Shown in pieces: positions 40,201 to 55,200 of a DNA stretch of 64,000 bases; position 1 is the stretch's first letter; each line of letters begins with the position of its first letter. The notes under the pieces were generated by a model. That model was given only the letters and a program-made list of their open reading frames with translations. It searched no databases and was not told the origin of the DNA. The translations under genes and the position numbers were made by a program. The stretch comes from Penelope pileata (taxonomy: Eukaryota; Chordata; Aves; Galliformes; Cracidae), in contig WBMW01003256.1 of assembly GCA_013396635.1 (NCBI GenBank), forward strand, positions 125,561 to 189,560, written 5' to 3'.

Positions 40201-43200
40201 GAATGTCCTGCTCAGCTGCAAGCTAGTGAAAGGAAAAATGCCATCGGGAATGCTGCCTGATTGCATTAATGTCACTGGTAATGTCTCGAGCTGTTCTGCT
40301 CTGGATCACTAATCAAATCCCAGCTTTGCCAGTCCTGACTATTAGGTCTTTAAACGCTCTTAATTTTGTGAACCCTGAGCCTCTTGTGGGAGAGAGGAGG
40401 GGATAAAGAAGTGAGTAACAAGGGTCCCAATTTCTCCTGGCAGCAGAAGAACCCTGCGGATGTAGAGAGGAGAGGATAGACTGAAGACTGTTATCTTCTC
40501 AGCACTGCAACTTTGTGATGTAAACACGGATACACTTTGATGCTTGTCCTATGCTTTCACTCTTCGTGTTTTCCAAATTTTATCTCCCTGGATGGAACTC
40601 TAAAATAGAAATCGAGGTGAAACCACAATTTTACTGCCAAACACCAGAAGCAGTCTTCAACAACAGTCACACTTCACTGCTTACAAACTGTTACTGGGAA
40701 GAAGTCCTCTCAAAGAGTGGGATTGGATACTGGAAAGGGCCATGCAAGGGAGTGCCATCCTCAAACTGCAGACATTTCCCTACATATTTTAAGCATTGTA
40801 TGTGGTATTCTCTGGAAACTAAAGGAAATCTGTATTTGAGCACTCATGGAGAAAACTGCCTGTTCCACCTTGCAATTGGCATAATAGCTATGTGAATATC
40901 AATGATGTTTTCTGCTCTGCATGTATTTCTGGAATGATGTCAGGATATTTGATCTGCTTTCATGTTGTTTGTTGCAAGGCAAGGAAGAGAAGTAACTGGA
41001 GGAGGGTGGCTGACTTCAGAAATGCAGGGGAGGAGGTAGGACTCCCATTTGTTTTAAGCAGGTTGTGACTTAAAGCCCATACCATGGAGACCATGAAGCT
41101 GCCCACTGGGTAGAGGAAAAGCTTCTTCACAGCTTCTGGAGCTCAAGAGAAGAACACAAGGAAAAACTCAAGGCATGCCATTCTGCTCAAATAACCGCCT
41201 TAATCCAAGATGGACTCTGCCTCCCTGTGAATCACTTCTGGACAGTCAAGCTGAGGGGATTGTGGCTGGATGTTTACAAGACAATCTTTTTTGCTACAGC
41301 TTCTAAAATAAAGGCAACATAAGCAAGCAAAATCTGGTTTTGTTCCCAGTCTCTCTGAAGCAGCTGTCACCCCAGGCACCCCAGTATAAAGGTTCTCAAA
41401 GCTTCTGGATGTAGAGGTGGAGAGCTGCAACCCAGCAGTATGTGTCCATGCTGTGAAGCCTTTGGTCCTCAGCTTGTGGTTTTCCCTGCCTTCTCCTTTC
41501 CTGCAACAGGGCCTGGTTCCCACACAGAGGATCTGCAGGATGGAATCTCCTCTTTCCTTCCTTCCTTTCTGGCAGAAAAACTGCCTTTGCCTCTCTGCTA
41601 GAGGTGTTGACAGCAGAAGTACAGGCTCTGCAGCTTTCATGGTGACATATAAAGGGCATTTCATCTCTAGTATGTCAGGCTGCAGATAGGCTCATTGTGT
41701 GCTGCATGGAAAAGTCTGTTCAGGTGTTGCACAAGGGTAGATAGCAGCAAATACTTGGCTGTTTTTTTCCCAAGCTGTAGGAATGAGATTCCTCATTTTC
41801 TGAAGATCTGAATAAACAGGGTAATTTTGGGGCTGAACATGGGTTAGGCTGAGCCCAATTTACGTCAGGGCTCATTACTGCTTTGGAACTGCAGCAGCAA
41901 TGTCATGATTACTAATGAATCTCTCTAAATTACTCCATCTGCTCCTTCCTTCTTTCCTATCACAAACATACACACGCTGCCTAGGATGGGTAGAAAGATG
42001 TTGAACGGTCGCTGCACCTTCAGTGCCTTACTTCTTTTTGTCTGTGTGCATTTCCAGGGCCCAAAGGGAGAAAACGTTGGCTCAATCACTCAGCCTCTTC
42101 CCAGCAGCTACTTGATTTTCAGAGCAGCCTCCGAATCAGATGGTGAGTTCAGGTCTTTATTTGCTCTCTCCAGTTACTTCAAGTCTGTAGAAGAATAAAA
42201 TAGGTTGACGTAAATAAAAAATGATACTTAAAAGGCAAAATAACAGCTCGCCCAGTCTGAGGTGACATTTGTTAGCTTGGGTCAGAATAGGTCAAGCAGA
42301 CTGCAGGCATGTTTCGTATTCTTCACTGAAAAGCCACCTTTCGAGACACGGAAAGACCTAGGCTTGTAGCTGAGATAAAAACATTAAGTCAGTAAATACT
42401 AGAGGATGAAAGAAGTTGATCCTGAACTTTGGATGAGAGGGAGCTTACGTCTTTCTTCAGGTCAGCAGAGAATTTAGTGGGTTGTCTGCCTAGGTCTTAC
42501 ACTAGGTAGGGACATGCTGGAGGAAAGTAACATAGTAGTATGGAAGAACTGTCGATAGATGCCTCTCAACCACCAGAATTCTCCTGTAAATGTGCTGTAC
42601 CAGAGTTTATGCTGTAGCAGACCCAGATGGACCCTTGTGAGTCCTCGTGTAAAAAAAAAACTGTTCTGGGAGTTCACAGAATTGTGGAAGGTAAATTTAG
42701 GTCAATATACAATAAGCTTGCTATGTGAAAATGTCTCTAAATGACTTTAGCAGACCTAAAATACCAGTGATTTGTAAGTAGATAAGGCGATTAAAATCAT
42801 GTTTTCGTTCCATTTGACCTTCGTACTACTGTAATTCTGTATTGCCATAGCAAATTAACTCAGACTGTTAGTTTTCTGGATCTTTTTCACCTATCACACA
42901 AAGGACGCGCATGTAGTCCATGTGCTCATTCAAATTTCATCTAGACTGACTTTAAGAACACAAAGGTTGCTTATGGAGCACAGTGGGCTTTAGAAGCAGC
43001 ATGCTTCTGGTGAGGAAGTTTTGTGTACTCCTGAAGACTGGAAATGGGACCTTGAAGATGCCAAATGCAGCTCTGACATGGCATTTAGAATAGGAGGAAA
43101 GCTTCTTCCTTTACAGACTTGGCATGTTGTTCTTCCTGCTACTGTGTAAAGAGAGCTGTTCATCATGAGGTACACCGTCTCGACAGTGAAAGCTGCTTAC

Positions 43201-46200
43201 AGCTGCCAATACAGTGACATTATGTGAAAGTAAGTGGAACCTGTACAGAGATGTGGAAGCACATTTATTTTTTTCCTACAGTTTTGTAACTTATGGAACA
43301 GTATAGCTTATTTGTGTAAAGGGATGCAGGGTTGTACATGGTTCTAAATATCACCTGTCTTGAGAGGAATAGGTTGATACATAGTCTTTTGGGGAAAAAA
43401 TGCCTTTGAGGTAGAACTGATATGTTACAGGCATTTCAAACCCTGCTTAGACAAATGACCTGCTGACTAGATTCCAAGAACAGTCCTGCAGAGTTCTTAG
43501 GCAACTGAGTAACTTCTCTAACTGTCTGACAATCCAAATTTTGCGATTTCTTTTGAGATACGTGTAACCTGCCTTTCCATCAACTTAGTTAGAAAATGCA
43601 CTAAGGGAACAATGTGGTCATTGCATGCAGTCAAGACAAATTACTGTCTGATAATGTCCTTTTCTTGTGGCATTTTTCTTGTCTTCTAAATGAAAACTTT
43701 ATTCTGGTGGAAATCTAATAATTAAATGTTAAAGCCTGGCAAAGAGACCTGTGGCTGAACTTCTGCTCTCTCTTTTTACAACAACAGTCATAGGGCAGTT
43801 ATGAGGAGTAGAAAAGCTTTAGATTTGTTCTGATTACCCTCACCCATGAAGGCTCCCGAGCTAGCAGTAGTCCCCAGGAGATCATCAGCAGTAAGGCTTA
43901 TCTAGCTGGCACATTATGCATAGTGTACTCTGAGAGATAGTCCAAGGAGGTGGCTGTGACAGCTGATGTGTGAAGTGAACCTTCGGGAACTGTCCATCTG
44001 GCTGCGAACTTCACAACAAATTTTGATGTGGTGTTGCATCAGAAATACTAGCATGAAAAATGGTGTAACTTGCAGCTGAATTAGAGTATTTGACTTCACA
44101 GCTGAGGTCAGTGAGCTGTGAGAAGTGGTTGTGCCTTCTGAAAGAAGGGAAGAATGAGAATCTGCAGAGAAGAGTGAAGAACTCCCAAACACAAGAGCTG
44201 TTCTAGCAGACTAGGATATGGCTTTACCTCTTGTGATTGGGCATCTTGAGGGGGGTGCGCTGAGTTTATTTCATTTCTTTAAGACACTGGACAGCCATAG
44301 AGGGTGCAGATATGATTGAGAGAAACAGAAGATTAAGGTAAAATGAGCTAAGCTAGCTGACATAAAGGGGGCTGGTGGAATCTGTTCCCTTCCATAATGG
44401 TGGCATATATTTGTAGTATGTTCACGTCTCCTCCGTAGACGCAACGTTGTGTGAATCTACAGTGTCTCTGAGGAGGTGTCCTGACCACGTTGTTTTTAAT
44501 GCAATCTCCCATGTCAATAGTGGAAAATGAACTGCAGAGCATTTGGTGAATTTAACAGTAATTCTTGGAGGCCTCCAACTTGCTGGGGAATATTGAGTTA
44601 CAACATATGTTATACGTACAATTCTGCTATCCGGGCAGCTATATCATGATCAGCAGCTACATGGCCTACTTTTTGCTCTCAGCATTTTAGAATCCCTTTT
44701 TTCCCCTCTGCTGTACCATCTGTGACAGACTGCTGGTAGGATTTAAGGTTCTGACTCCTGCACAGCCTGCAGAACCACCGCCAAGCTACAGTAAATTTCA
44801 CATTCACAGACCCCAGCAGCAGTCTGCTTTGTGATGTGTTTTAAAGACATCTGGAAGGTCAAATCAGCCTACAAGGCTCAACCTGTACAACCACAGGGTC
44901 TGTCTTTCTTAGCGGTTTCAGAAAAGGAAATTGCTTTTTCCAAACCAGTAGCTGTGTATGCATTTCAGACTTACGATGATGAGTGGCTTAGAATTAATAG
45001 CTGAAACATGTCATGAACTGCCTGCCCAGAGCATTCTGGGGCTGTTCCTGAGATCCCCAAACCAATGCCCCACAGCTCCTAATCATTTTGAGTTGCCCAG
45101 TTGTATCTCATGGCACATATCTCCATCTTGCCATGGGCACTGCTATCAAAAAGTTTATTGGGGGAGCTCAAAGTGGCAGGCTACCAAGGGTTAAAGGCTT
45201 AACAGTGGAATTGTAAACTATGCTTATGTTTCCTTGGTTATGTGTGTCCCCTCCTCTAGGCATGTGTTGGTTAGCCTTGTGTGGATGGAGCTGTGTGGAA
45301 AACCTGATGCTCTGGCTTGCAGTGTCATTGTTTCTCTAGTTTTTGCTAGGCACTTGGCCTTTCCCCCAGAAGGGATGTGCTGATCTGGGGAATAAATTAC
45401 GTTATAGAAATAAGGGTCATGCACAGAAGCAATGAACCACGAAGAAGACTGCAATTTGAAATCATCTTCACAATGAAATTTATCACTGCATCCTGGGAGT
45501 ACTGGAAAAAAAATAGAAGTTGTCTTTTTAGCTTTATGTCTGCCCTTCATATTCCTTAGAGCTTTCACAGCACTTTAAAATCCAGGCATTTGCAACTAGA
45601 CTGTGTTTAGCTTGATGCATACATTGCACCTGCAGCTAACTGAGGCATCACATACTTGCATCTTGACAGTCTAAGTGTAAGAAATCTTACAGGAATCCAA
45701 GTGGTACTGCAAAATAAGAAGCAGTCAGCTGGATACCATGACCTTAATGTTCACTGACTGAACCAAATCTGCCTCTTTCTCGTCATCCGTGATTTGTGTG
45801 CATTTGAGCAGTATTCATCATTTCCAGGTGGCAGTCTACTTCAGGTTGATTTTGAAAAGCATCTATCTTGTAGGTGTGAGGTATGAGGCCAAAAGCTGGA
45901 TGACTTTAATAATTCAAGAATGATCTTTCCTTAGTGATGCCTGTCTGGAAGAATGTGTGGTTACTAGCTGTGAGGCTTTTGAAGTCTTAATTGGCAAGAG
46001 GTTTATCCCAGCTGTTCTCTAGCTATAAAAATGCAATGAAAAAAAAGTTTACTCCTGGATTGAGATTTCTGTATGCTACAATATGATTCCATCTCAAGCA
46101 GATCTGTGTTGTTGATGACTGCTGAAGAGTGGCTCCTCTGTGATCTGCCGCTGCAAAACGTCGCAGATAGAGCTGGCACATCAAATCAAGAGTTGTTCTA

Positions 46201-49200
46201 GATTAAATGATGGTAACTGAAGAGCTTTGTGTTTCCAATACTGTCTGCTTTTTTTCTGTGAGATACTGTTGTAATTTAAGATCTGTTTGAAGACTAGCGC
46301 ATACTGAAGGTGTTCCTTGAAGGAATTCCTTCAACTGAGACTGGTCTAGCAGCATAAGCAACCTTTGTTTTTTCCAAGGGGGAGAAGTACTATTTGTCAT
46401 TTGGTTTCAGTAGTTCCTCTTGTCCAAACAAAAAAGCATTGGTACAAGTGCGTGCTTGCTCCTGTTCAGCCTTGCAGCCTCCAGATTTACTGCATGGTGC
46501 CAGCAGTGCCCAGCGGATGCGGGAAGCATTCTGCGAGGAGTGCAGTGTGCAGTCTGCAGTGACTCCTGTCTGCACCGCTGTACTGCAGGAATCACCTCAA
46601 AGAACTGCAGGTTACTTTTCCAGCCTGCCGAGCCAAAAGGTCTGGAAACAGCACACAAAAGATTTCAAAACATATGTGGGGATGTATGTTCAGCTTTGAT
46701 TTTGAGAAGTCAAAACAATACACATCCTTTACTAGCTCTTTTCCAAAATCTTTCAAGAAGGAAGAAACTTTGGAACCCAGCTGTGTTTAGCAGATCTTTG
46801 AAAGAGTTTCCTTCTTGAAATTGTCAGTGATGACTGTCATCATTTTACTGTAAACACATATATCAGAGAAAAAAGCCTAAAGGCCTACTCAGAGGAGACA
46901 CCTCTGTTTCTTCTCCTTTTTTTCTTTTCTTTTTTTTTTTTTTTTTTGCAGTAAGCACAACTGAGTGATGTGCATCTGTGTTCCTCTGCACATCTCACTT
47001 TCCCAGGACAGCTGATCCTCATTTGCTAAAGTGATGTAGGGGAACAGATACTCAAACCAATGGTCAGTGCAAGGAGAGCAGCTGCTCCAGAAGAGAGCAG
47101 GAACCCAAGGTAGTGCGCGTGCTCTGATAGGAGTCTTGCTCTTGGCCATGGGAGCCAAGGGTGGCTGGGCAGCCCACCCACCTGAGCAGTTCAGGTGCTG
47201 AAAGATGGGTGATGTGAAATGTCTTCCTTGTGCTTGCTGCCAGTGTGAGTGCTCTGACCGGGCCTGACTTTGCCCTTCAGAGATGGGAACCTTCTCTAGG
47301 TGAGGTGTCTTCTCTGTCCATTGTTTTTCTCACTGAAAGCTCTGTTAGCTTTGGATGAAAGACCGTCATTGTAACTCCTTTGCAGCTTTATTTTGCTTTC
47401 TTTATACACATCATATTAGGCTGCCCTTCCTCTCTGAAGGAATCCACATTTTGCATCCTTCTCTCGTCTAAGTTTCTTGCATATAAAAAAAAAATGTCCT
47501 GAGTCAACCATTCAGAGTTAGAAAATGTGAGAATTAAGGTAACTGTGAAGCCTTCATGCAGACTGCCATGACTATGGATGACAGCCTTTAATTATTGTGA
47601 CCACATGCTTTTTTCTCCTCCTGCAGTTCCTGAGGGAGGGAGTTGACTTATCATGTAAGCAATTAAGTAATCCAAATGCTAGAATTTTCACATAATTTTC
47701 ACAATGAAGATTAATATTACTCAATAGCAAGATCACTCAAATGTAAAAGCATTTTATGTAGGCCTGTAGCAATGAAACAGGTTTATCTTGTGCACAGTCC
47801 CTGAAACTTAGAGGGTATAATTTTACAGTGTTATGCTGCAGTTAACACCCTGTTGACTTGCAGAGAATGTAACCTTTTTACGTGCAGAGGAAATCCTATC
47901 TCTTACGTCTTTTTTTGGTGGCATATATTTGTTTGGATTCACAGCACCACCTGATGGCTGAAGGTCTGTTTCTTAGCTTGGGGTTGCTGAGCATTGCTTG
48001 CATTCACTTTCTGTTAGAAGTGAATACAAGGGCAGGCTCTGATGCCATTTGTTTGTGCTGCGGGGCAGAAGTAGTGCTGACTGCTAATGCACAGCGGGTT
48101 CCTGTAATGGCAGTTCCTCTAAAGCTTTGGAATATTAAAATAAATACTTAATTTTATTTATTTATTTTAATTTGAGCTCCTTGAATAAAGTTTCCAAAAT
48201 GGTTCAAGTTACTCATAACCACTTCCTGGGATTCATCTAAAATGATATAAAACCTAAACATGTTATCTAGTGATTGCTTCTAGCGATGGGGTGGACACCC
48301 ATAGCACGTGTTTGTACCAGCCAGCGCCTGTGGCAGCAGCAGTGTGGGATGCCGGTGGGCTCAGGGTGGCCTGCTGTGCCTCCAGCCCCAGGGAGGGCTG
48401 GGCTGCACGGGCACAGGATGGGAGATGGCCAAGTCCTGGCCTGGGGGAGACCTGAGGCACCCTTGTCACCCTTGTTAGAAAGCATAAACGTAGCCAATGT
48501 GCTTTTGTGACTGTCATAAGGGAATGTCTTTGTGTGAGTGCTGCAGACAGCTGAGGAGCTGACCTCCCTTACTGCTCCAAAGTGCTTGTGCTGCTGCAAA
48601 TCAAGCTACCTATCAAAGCACCTAGCTCTACAGGCCCATTGAATATAAAAATATCTTGACATTTGCAGCATTTCCAAATGTCAAATGGCGCAGTCGTCAC
48701 TCTAGACAGACGGGAGAAGAAAAGAAAAAGTAAGGAAAGTCAAAGAAGAGGAGCACAAAGTAGCAGCATACTCTTTTGTATGGAACACTCTGAAACAGGT
48801 CTACATCTGGATGGGTTAGCAAGAGCAGGGGTGTGTAGGGGAGAGTGGATTCGTGCTCAGCACAGCCATTAACTCTAATGGGTTATCCATGCAAATCCTC
48901 CACATGGCGAGAAGGGAATAAATCTCTGCATGTAAAGCCTTAATGCGAGAATATTTGTTAAATAGAAAATACTGTGAAATCAATTCCAACAGCTTTCAAC
49001 CTTCCTAATCTTTTATTAACCATTATGTGTGGTTTTATTATTAAATCATAAGCTGATGCAGAACGAATTTATGGGATGAAATTGAAATAAATGGCTGGGT
49101 TCTGCAATGTTTGTGGCTCAGTATTCAAGAGAAATTCTGCAAGCTTCTGTTGTTTTTTCTTTCTCTTACTGGTTGCAGCTTGTTACCAAAGTAAGCAGTA

Positions 49201-52200
49201 AAAGCTACTCAAATTTTAAACACTTCCTTATACATAAATGAGCTGGATTTTTTTAAACTGTCATTGATCTTCTTGTAGAGCCAAATTTCAGTCATATTGA
49301 AGTCGATAGGAATTCTTCCCAAGAGAACAACTGGATCCCTGTGAGATTTATGCATATGCTTGATGCTAAGTGTGCGATGAAACCAAATGTAATGGAAACA
49401 TTTCCCAGCTGGGGCCTGCGAGTGGATGTGGTCCAGGAGAAACCTGTTTGTAGCACCTGCTGTTGCCAGAGCAGAAATCCCTTTGTTTTCTTCCCTGCCT
49501 CTCAAGCACACTTCTAATTATTGCAAAATATATTCTGAGGAGTGTAATGAAGAGCTCTGTTTTACATACTAGAAATTAGAGGATAACTCCCTTGATACCT
49601 CGGTTCTTGAATGTTCAGCCAATTTGCAGGTGTCCTGGCCTCATTAAAGACTCTGAGCTACATGAACAGGCTGTTTTCAGGTGCTTCCAAGAATACAGAG
49701 GCTCCAGCATTGTGATACTTTGCCTTTAGCACTACCACACAGCTTTGTGGATTTGCATGGATCGTTGCAGAATGAACCAAGGTTCAGTTTGGATTCCTGT
49801 GCTTTTCATTTGCTTCCTGCCTGTGGCACCTCTGCAGGCCTTAAGAAAGTCCAGCAAGGCTGTGCTTGGGAACCATGGTTTCTCTCATCTTTGCACCATA
49901 TTTATAGTTGCTTGTGTTTGCAAAGTAGGCCCTTCAGGTACAGATTTTTTAGTGCATGATAAGAAACACTGATGCTCCATCCTGATTATCTGAGGGACTG
50001 GGAAAAATAAACAGCCTGACAAGCAATTCCCGCTACTGTTAATCACTCTGGCAATATTGATCTTCCTGGCTCTTGTTTGGAGTGCTTGCTGTTGGAACAC
50101 TGCACCTCACATGCAACCTACAAGCCGGCTTCTAGTTCAGTGCTCACACACCAGGGGGGAGAAGGGGAAGGGCAGTTGGGATGAGCTTCCTACTGCGTTA
50201 CCCAAGCAAATATATCACTCGGGCAGCTGCTAAAACACACCATTTCTGGCAAGGCAACCTGGGGATTATGCACATGAAAAATGAAACACAGGTTATTGTA
50301 CACAGTGATTTCCTGAGTTATAATGAGCTTTGCTCCCCGGTAAGAAGCTTTTGAGAGGCAGTGCATGAGTTGTCCTAATTACTCTCCTGTCCTTAAATGC
50401 TGTCCCTTGTTTTTACAGGCCGATGCTGGCTGGATGCTCTGGAACTTGCCCTGCGTTGCTCCAGCCTCTTCCGGCTCAGTGCCTCCAAGCAGGGAAAGGA
50501 TGGAGAAATGAACGGCTCGAGCGATTCTGCACCTGCAGGGCTCAACAATATCTTGCACGCAAGCACTATCTCTGACCAGGAGTTCTTCCAGTAAGATGGG
50601 GTTCTCGCTTCTTAATACACAGAGAGAGAGAGATGTTTCACAGGTCATACTTGGGCCTGCTTTCAACTTTAGCATTACGTAGCCAGAGTCCACTAAGGAG
50701 ACATATCTAAAAAATAGCCTGGATGTTCTACGGCATCCATCACTAATCTGTGGGTTTGGAGAATATGGAATCTGTTGTCACCTAGTGCTTGGACAGATAG
50801 ACTCAGGGCAACCTTGGTTGTGTTCGTGTATGCAATAAGCGATTTTCTTCTGTACCCTTTTTGAACCAAAATGCTGTCTGAAGATGCTGACATGACAATG
50901 GCGTGCTTGGGTAAAGACTGCAGTCTAGTCACTGAAGTAGACGTGTGGTTAGGCAGATACAACCACTTACAGTGTCTGTCTGTCAGCTAGCACATATGGC
51001 TCTGAGTCTGATTGGTTTTTAATAATGTGTTCTCTTTTCTAATAATACTGTGTCATAGTCAGCAGAGTGCACACACTGCATCCTTAGTTTTATAATTGCT
51101 TTCTCTCTCTACAGGGGTTTTGAGTGGTTTCCAATTTTCTCCTTGATGCATCAGATAAGTTTTTACATAAGGAAAAAAAAAGTCCCCTATTCATATTCCT
51201 AGTAATACTGCAGCATTTTGGAACAACTCACATCAAAGCTCTGTAAGCATTAAAAAAAAAACAACAAAAAACAGGCTTTATCTGTTGCTTATAGCTAAAT
51301 AGGCAACCTCAAAAATCCCTCGGGTGTAGGTACTTGGCCCTTGGAGTGGGAACTGGGAGACGTAGTGTCTATTTCTAGTTTTGCTGAGAGGGATTTGACT
51401 TTTAGGGCTCACAGCAGCACCATTGGTTAGACGGTTTTTAGGGCAGCAATTCTTGCAGTTTGCATTGATGATGCCCAGTAGAGTGGAACCTCACCTTTAG
51501 GTGTTTTTTTTTCAGCTCAGTTACAAGTACAACAACAGCAGGGATCTGAGTCCTCTGCAGACTGTGAAGGTATCCCATGCGACCCAAGCTGGATGGCAGT
51601 GTTCTGTCTGCTCTTTGCTCTGAGAAGCTCTGGTATTCCCAGCGTGCATTCTCCAGACCTGCTGTTTGTTGTTGGTTTGGGGTTTTTTTAAGCTAGAATT
51701 TGAAGAAGAGCTTTGTGGAAGAGCAATAGGAGAAGGAAATCTGATGTACAACTAGGGTGTATGCATTGCCCTAGTACTTGAGCAGATACTTCTGTTTTTC
51801 TTGAGCTTCTTCTGTAATATTTCACTTTCTAATTTGTTTCTGCATAAGAGAGAGTCTCTAAAGACTGTGCTTACTGTGATAATGAATCTGGGAATGCAGT
51901 GGACTTGTTCTTCACCTGGTGGATGAATATAGAGAAGTATAATACTAAAATGGAGCCTACAGCCCTGAGAACTTACAGGCAGACCCATGGCTACTGAAAA
52001 TGCAGAAGATAGAGTTAAAATAGTGTTGAAGTATTTCTTCTCTAACATATGATACATAAATGGCACTTAAATGACATCTCTGCTTCACCACTTAGTTACA
52101 CACCGTTAAAAGCCTTCTTGACTGGGGCTCAGCAATCGCACACATGGCAGTTTTCAGCAGAACAGGGTATCCACAACTGGAACCATATTTTTCTGACAAG

Positions 52201-55200
52201 CTCAGATTTTAGCTGAGTCTAGTTCAGCATCAGGTTGTCTGGACAATTCACTCTCTTTTCCAAGTTCTACTGCTGGCTTTAATGTGTACCCAGACTTTCT
52301 GCAGTGCTTAAAGCCCGGGGGAGTTTGATGGTTGCAAGAGAGGGGAACGACTTCCTGTTGTCCCTGGAGGAATAAAGAACATTTAAATGAGAGAGAAAAT
52401 AAAACCAAAACTGTGCAAGTGCTGAGCAAGGGATTTTTGGTTTGCCACTGACAGTGGCTTCATCACAGGGATTCAATCATTCTAATTAAATGCCTTCCCT
52501 GCAGGGAGTCGTACCAATTAAACTGGCATGCTGTTGCTAAGGGGGGCAGTTAATTACATTTAACTCTATCTTCAAATTAGCCAAACTACTCTGTCAAGAA
52601 AACAAAAAGAAAAAAAAGAGAGATGATGGATATTATAGGGAGAACAAAACCTAAGGGAATTGGCAAAGGCGAATCTTCCCTTGAGCCAAAGCTGCATTTG
52701 TCTGCTGGCTGCTTTGCTCCTTTCCTGCTGGGAGAGAAGACAAGATTATGCAGTGATTTTGAAATCTGTGTCCTTAGTAGCGTATAAAAATGAGAGGGAG
52801 AGGACTGTGCAAGTGTGCTTCTGAATCAAAGGTTAAAGTACTGTGCAAATCTGTGATTTTTAGACAAGGAGCCCTTAGGGCACTAGGTGCTCTTCATATT
52901 AAGCTGTATTTCTTGTTGCTTCCATGGCCAGCAGTCCCAGGAATCTGGCTTGTTTCCTGTCTTGACAAGAGCCAAAGTTATTCTTTTTTCTTTGTGTAGA
53001 TGGGCAGTATTAAACCCAAAGTAGTCCTGACTGAAGATTCCAGGAACTCTCCTAGAGAGTAAAGCACTGGTATAAGACTGATCCAATATGGTGAAACAGT
53101 AAATTAACTGTAAAAAATGCCAACTCATTCATGTTCATGAGTAAAATGGAAATCTGCTGTTGGCTTTTCATTCATTCCTTCCCAACTTGTCAAGTCAGGT
53201 CCAAAACCCATTGGATGCCTTTGAGAAATCTTTACATATTGTTTTAGTTCAAGCTTATGGGTTGGCTTTTGTTTTTTGCATGTTGTACGTATTTGCTGAT
53301 GATTCTGCTTGAAGGAATAGAAGACCTGGCTCCACTCCAACATCTCAAATTTGTTCCTCAGAATGAGGAGCATCTGTTTTCCTTTTGATTCCCCAGTGCA
53401 GCTCCTTGGCTCTAGATGTGTTAAGTCTTGCCTTGTTTGTGGCTGGTGGGTAAGTGTGCACAGTGGAGTGGGATTTCAAATCAATTTAGTCTTCCATTGG
53501 AGTACATCAGAGATCCTTAAAAAAAAACTTTTTGCAGAAGAATTGTGGTGGGACGAAGGAGTAGAGGAATCTAAGACAGTCATTTACTCCCATGAAAATT
53601 CAAATATCTTGCAAATATGAGGCAGTTGAAACTTCAAAACTTTTGCTCTCCTTATTAACATGAAATAGAAACGTGCTTCTTCTCAGCCATGAACTGCAAG
53701 TCTTATAATGAACTTTTTCAAGCATTCATACCCCATGAAGAAAACTTTCACTAGGTGAAAGGAGCATAGTAACAACACACAAACACTTACATATATAACT
53801 GATCATTGAAAATGAAGGAATAAATTAGGTCTTTGAATGGTCAGCAACTAATACATACCCTATCTCCAGGAATTATCTGTCCTGAGGAATCCTGGGATAA
53901 TTGCTCTTGACAGTTCTCTCCTCACCTTTTTTCTTCTTCCCTATCTTAAGCTCATGCCCATGCTATTCTCTAGGCTTCCAGCATATTTGCAGGTTGCTAT
54001 CTGCAAGAAAAAAGTGAGATCCTGGCACTAGAATGACAGAGATATGTAATGTCTACCAGCAAGTTATTGTGGCTGGAGCATAGGGGTCATTGATTCTGAT
54101 TTATGATTGTATTTTTGTTTGAAGTGAAGCTGAAAATTGAAAGCCTTGTAATGTGTATATTATACACACACACAGACATACATACATAGATATATATACA
54201 AATGGAGTTAAAAGGTTTTCTGAAGGCACAGAAGGCCATAGACAACACTTTCAAAAGAACTCAGCCTGTTGGGCTCCTCTGAAAACTGAGCTGTGACCAC
54301 CACAACGTGGCTTGGTTCGTGTAGTAAAAATCATGAGCTTGTTTCAGTGCATACTTGGAAGATGAGATCATTTTTGTTTTGATTTTTTTAAAAGCCTGTA
54401 TCTAACTAGCAATGCCTATTTATCTTAAGAAAACAAACAAACAAAACCCACCAACCACACAGCAAACAAACAAACAAAAAAGCGCACTCACAAAAGAACA
54501 GAGAGGGGGGAAGAAAGGATGGGAACTTTCAGCATTAATCTATAATCAAAATTGGAATGTGCCCAGAAGAGAGATTTCAGGCTTGACAAAGCATTGTCAT
54601 GTTGTGAGGAGAAAAATCTTGCTTTGAGTGGGAGGTGGACTACAGGAGGTAACAGAGCTCTTCAAGATCCAGTGCCTGTTTAGATCCTCTGGATCTCCTT
54701 GTAAATGCTGGGATTCTTTTCTTACTGTTCCATCCAAGAGCAATTTTGCATGAGGAATTGGGCAAGAAATTTTCAGAGGAAGACATGAGAAGCATCTGTG
54801 AGCTCTACTAGGCCATGGAAGAGCTGTGTGTGCAAAGATGTGTATGAACAGGGAAAGCTGAGTGCCATGCTAAGTCTCCCTTGGGGAAACAGGCATTTAG
54901 TGAATTCTTTTCAGGGTCTAACCTCTATCTAATCATGTTTGCTACCTGTCACACAAACCACATCTGCTTTTTCAAATGGAGATGCTACTGGCTACTTGAG
55001 AGAGATTTTTGGTTCTCTCTTCATTCTGTAAAGCCTGGATCATTGAGCATGAAGCTTTCTCCTTCCATGCTTTTCCTTGGATGCTGCTATAATCTGGGTA
55101 TTCTTGTTACGTGTAACTGTCCAGTCCATGCTTCTAACTGAGTTCTTCCATCTGTTATCTGGGGGCAGCACATTCCCCAGGTTAGTTTTGTGTGTGTTTT

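Larger units (their letters stand above)
42143..50418 (+). other. OSBPL5 intron between coding exons 6 and 7
   Basis: About 8.3 kb. It contains a long T-rich tract ending in gcag at 46909-46951 that looks like a decoy 3' splice site. It also has a short TTTA-rich microsatellite at 48149-48172. No other gene recognised. The true acceptor is cccttgtttttacag. Confidence 0.9.

Noticed and set aside
41200..41664. 154-codon minus-strand open frame
   Set aside because: Lies in an OSBPL5 intron and has no recognisable motifs or splice context.
46394..46818. Cluster of overlapping frames, Cys-rich when translated
   Set aside because: The Cys pattern has no regular spacing, several frames overlap on both strands, and no family is recognisable.
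44399..47940. Repeated tggtggcatatatttgt at about 44398 and 47919
   Set aside because: The shared word is about 17 bp with no similarity on either side. It is probably coincidence or a trace of an unrecognised old repeat.
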